The translations under genes and the position numbers were made by a program. Below are positions 5,843-6,713 of a DNA stretch of 6,713 nucleotides, piece after piece. Each line of letters starts with the position of its first letter. Position 1 is the stretch's first letter. Location of the stretch: the NCBI GenBank assembly GCA_021811865.1, contig JAKAQB010000129.1, forward strand, positions 1 through 6,713. The letters are read 5' to 3'. Under the pieces are notes generated by a model, which worked only from the letters and a program-made list of their open reading frames with translations, was not told the DNA's origin and ran no database searches. This DNA is from Actinomycetes bacterium. GTDB lineage: Bacteria; Actinomycetota; Acidimicrobiia; Acidimicrobiales; Palsa-688.

Positions 5843-6233
5843 CGCCCGGCTGTTTCCGGTCGAAGAACGCCTCGGCCTCCGCGTGCTCTCGGGCGAGGAG
5901 CTCGCCGTCGACAAGCTCCTCGCGTTGTTCGGACGCGCGGAGGCGCGGGACTTCGTCGACCTCCTCGCCGTCGCAGGGCGCTACGGGCTCGGCCAATTGC
6001 TCGACCTCGCAGCGGAGAAGGACCGAGGCTTCGACGCACGCGTGTTCGCGGAGATGCTCAACAAGGTCGACCGGCTGCCGAGGGCGGCATTCGCGCTCGA
6101 CGAGGCGCGGTTCAACGAACTCCAGGTGGCCGTCAGCACGTGGAAGGAGCGCGCGCTCGACTACGCGCGTGAGCAAGAGCGAATCCGCGGTTTCCGGCGC
6201 GACCGCGGTCCCGATCTCGGGTTCGGTCGATAG
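5799..6233 (+). CDS. AbiEii-like nucleotidyltransferase toxin, C-terminal part (frameshifted)
   Basis: This is the continuation of the toxin in the +1 frame. The GTG at 5799 is an internal Val codon rather than a convincing start, since no ribosome-binding site precedes it. It contains TEVDLGSDARLFPVEER, with the expected third metal-binding acidic strand. Next comes LSGEELAVDKLLALFGRAEA with RDFVDLLAV, the conserved Lys and Arg-Asp helix of AbiEii-like enzymes. A helical C-terminal domain follows, ending RGPDLGFGR before the TAG at 6231-6233. Codon use matches the N-terminal part and sequence conservation continues across the break, so a single recent frameshift or a sequence error is the simplest reading. 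Joined, the two parts make about 227 residues, a plausible size for a compact AbiEii-type toxin. Family members transfer nucleotides to tRNA or other targets and block growth. Confidence 0.75.
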   Translation: MNDGNDQTEVDLGSDARLFPVEERLGLRVLSGEELAVDKLLALFGRAEARDFVDLLAVAGRYGLGQLLDLAAEKDRGFDARVFAEMLNKVDRLPRAAFALDEARFNELQVAVSTWKERALDYAREQERIRGFRRDRGPDLGFGR

Positions 6234-6293
6234 CGGCCGGAGAGCGGGTTCGAGTCCACTACGGATTCTCCCGTCGGCTGACAGCCCGACCGA

Positions 6294-6332
6294 AAGGTTC
6301 GGGTGGGCCGTAGACACTCGTATTCGAACCTT
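6294..6332. repeat. Inverted repeat inside the right direct-repeat copy
   Basis: AAGGTTCG (6294-6301) and CGAACCTT (6325-6332) are perfect 8-base complements around 23 bases. The left copy of the direct repeat keeps the right arm core (CGAACCT) but not the left arm, so only the right copy can form this stem. Lying 60 bases after the toxin stop, it could serve as a terminator or as a structured end of the unit. Confidence 0.45.
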
Positions 6333-6349
6333 GCTGACGTGCGAGAACG
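6300..6349. repeat. Direct repeat, right copy
   Basis: This is the partner of 5056-5105, in the same orientation and 1244 bases away. It lies between the AbiE-like unit and the CcdA/MazF unit, 67 bases after the first toxin's stop and 90 bases before the second antitoxin's ATG. The sequences outside the two copies show no further similarity that I could see. Confidence 0.8.
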
Positions 6350-6398
6350 TGTACTGACCATCCATGGCATCACCGCGGAGACTGGTCGCACCGCGGAA

Positions 6399-6431
6399 TG
6401 GTAGCTCTCGGTGCTATCACTTCCTGGTAGC
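6399..6431 (+). promoter_or_regulatory. Candidate operator: three TGRTAGC words in the antitoxin promoter
   Basis: TGGTAGC occurs at 6399-6405 and again at 6425-6431, with its near-complement GCTATCA at 6413-6419. The three words form two overlapping inverted repeats with spacers of 7 and 5 bases. The last word overlaps the -10 element, so a protein bound there would block transcription. Ribbon-helix-helix antitoxins of the CcdA kind commonly repress their own operon through such repeated short sites. Confidence 0.5.
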
Positions 6432-6433
6432 AT
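6428..6433 (+). promoter_or_regulatory. -10 element (TAGCAT) of a leaderless promoter for the CcdA/MazF unit
   Basis: TAGCAT fits TANNNT and ends 6 bases before the ATG at 6440, the same geometry as the AbiE-like unit. No ribosome-binding site precedes the ATG, so a leaderless transcript is likely. Confidence 0.5.
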
Positions 6434-6439
6434 GCTCGT

Positions 6440-6649
6440 ATGGCTTCACCGAGGACGACGTTCACGTTGGACGAAGAGTTGGCTGAGCGAGCTCGTCGAC
6501 TCGGCGTCAACATCTCGGCCGCCGCTCGCCAAGGAGTCGCTGATGCCGTACGTGCCGCCCTCGCGCGCGCAGATCGGGAGGCGTACCTGCGACATCCCGA
6601 ACGCGTAGACACCTCGTGGACCGACGTTGAAGCATGGGGCGAGCAGTGA
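6440..6649 (+). CDS. CcdA-family type II antitoxin
   Basis: This intact 69-aa protein is typical of short CcdA-like antitoxins. Residues 6-35 (TTFTLDEELAERARRLGVNI, then SAAARQGVAD) form the ribbon-helix-helix DNA-binding half: a beta strand with alternating polar residues, then two helices. Residues 36-69 are charged and end DTSWTDVEAWGEQ, the flexible tail that in this family wraps the toxin. Its TGA at 6647-6649 overlaps the GTG of the MazF-like gene at 6646 (GTGA), so antitoxin and toxin are translationally coupled. It probably represses its own promoter through the TGRTAGC words directly upstream. Pairing a CcdA-type antitoxin with a MazF/PemK-type toxin is known among actinobacteria; both toxin families share the same small-barrel fold. 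Confidence 0.88.
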   Translation: MASPRTTFTLDEELAERARRLGVNISAAARQGVADAVRAALARADREAYLRHPERVDTSWTDVEAWGEQ

Positions 6650-6713
6650 GACGCGGCGAGCTCTGGCTGGCCGAGGTAGGTCGAAAGAGGCGTCCCGTCC
6701 TGCTGCTTACCCG
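6646..6713 (+). CDS. MazF/PemK-family toxin, N-terminal fragment (cut by window end)
   Basis: Only 22 complete codons are present: VRRGELWLAEVGRKRRPVLL and two more residues. The opening R-RGE-W-A, followed by the K-RPVLLL strand, is the hallmark N-terminus of MazF/PemK/CcdB-fold toxins, which mostly cut RNA and thereby stop growth. The GTG start overlaps the antitoxin stop by four bases. Completeness cannot be judged because the window ends inside the first third of the expected protein (usually about 110 residues). Confidence 0.85.
   Translation, partial: MRRGELWLAEVGRKRRPVLLLT

Noticed and set aside
3854..5914. A 686-codon minus-strand open frame
   Set aside because: It runs antisense to the flavoprotein gene, the gene-poor region and the AbiE-like unit; its translation lacks any motif and is Arg/Ser/Gly-rich, so it is open by chance in GC-rich DNA.
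5056..6349. Integron attC sites
   Set aside because: The repeats do not show convincing paired core sites, and only the right copy can fold into a simple stem; no integron integrase is visible.

Overview
The window is very GC-rich, with codon third positions mostly G or C, GTG and TTG starts, and genes whose start codon sits directly behind a -10 element (leaderless style). Together with a DUF664 DinB-like gene, a DUF6788 relic and CcdA/MazF-type genes, this points to a high-GC actinobacterium, possibly an Acidimicrobiia or Thermoleophilia relative. That assignment is inference. No rRNA, tRNA, complete insertion sequence or CRISPR array was seen.

Layout from left to right. (1) 2-460, plus strand: the C-terminal part of a membrane protein that resembles a sensor kinase but has lost its phosphoacceptor histidine and ATPase domain. 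(2) 671-1219, minus: an intact DUF664/DinB-like protein. (3) 1501-1974, minus: an intact pyridoxamine 5'-phosphate oxidase-like flavin-binding protein. Its ATG overlaps the stop of a decayed C-terminal piece of a molybdenum hydroxylase large subunit (CoxL/xanthine dehydrogenase family, about 1971-2336). (4) About 2327-2618, minus: a frameshifted DUF6788 gene that runs directly into that CoxL relic. (5) 2619-3063: no gene seen. (6) 3077-3256, plus: a small possible leaderless ORF just before an intact sulfide:quinone oxidoreductase-family flavoprotein (3287-4495). (7) 4496-5212: about 700 bases without a recognisable gene, ending with the first copy of a 50-bp repeat and a leaderless promoter.

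(8) The right end is a toxin-antitoxin island. An AbiE-like type IV unit (5213-6233) consists of a 111-aa partner followed by a nucleotidyltransferase toxin split by a frameshift. It lies between two direct repeats (5056-5105 and 6300-6349; 43 of 50 positions identical). Directly after the second repeat comes a second unit: a CcdA-like antitoxin (6440-6649) overlapping the start of a MazF/PemK toxin that is cut by the window edge. Both units appear to be leaderless, and the second has three copies of a TGRTAGC word in its promoter, a likely operator.

The most interesting features are the repeat-bounded toxin-antitoxin unit, the operator words in front of CcdA, a quinone-reductase-like protein lacking the third cysteine of classical type I enzymes, and a composite pseudogene zone. 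Several breaks are single-base changes next to short homopolymers, so real decay must be separated from sequence error.
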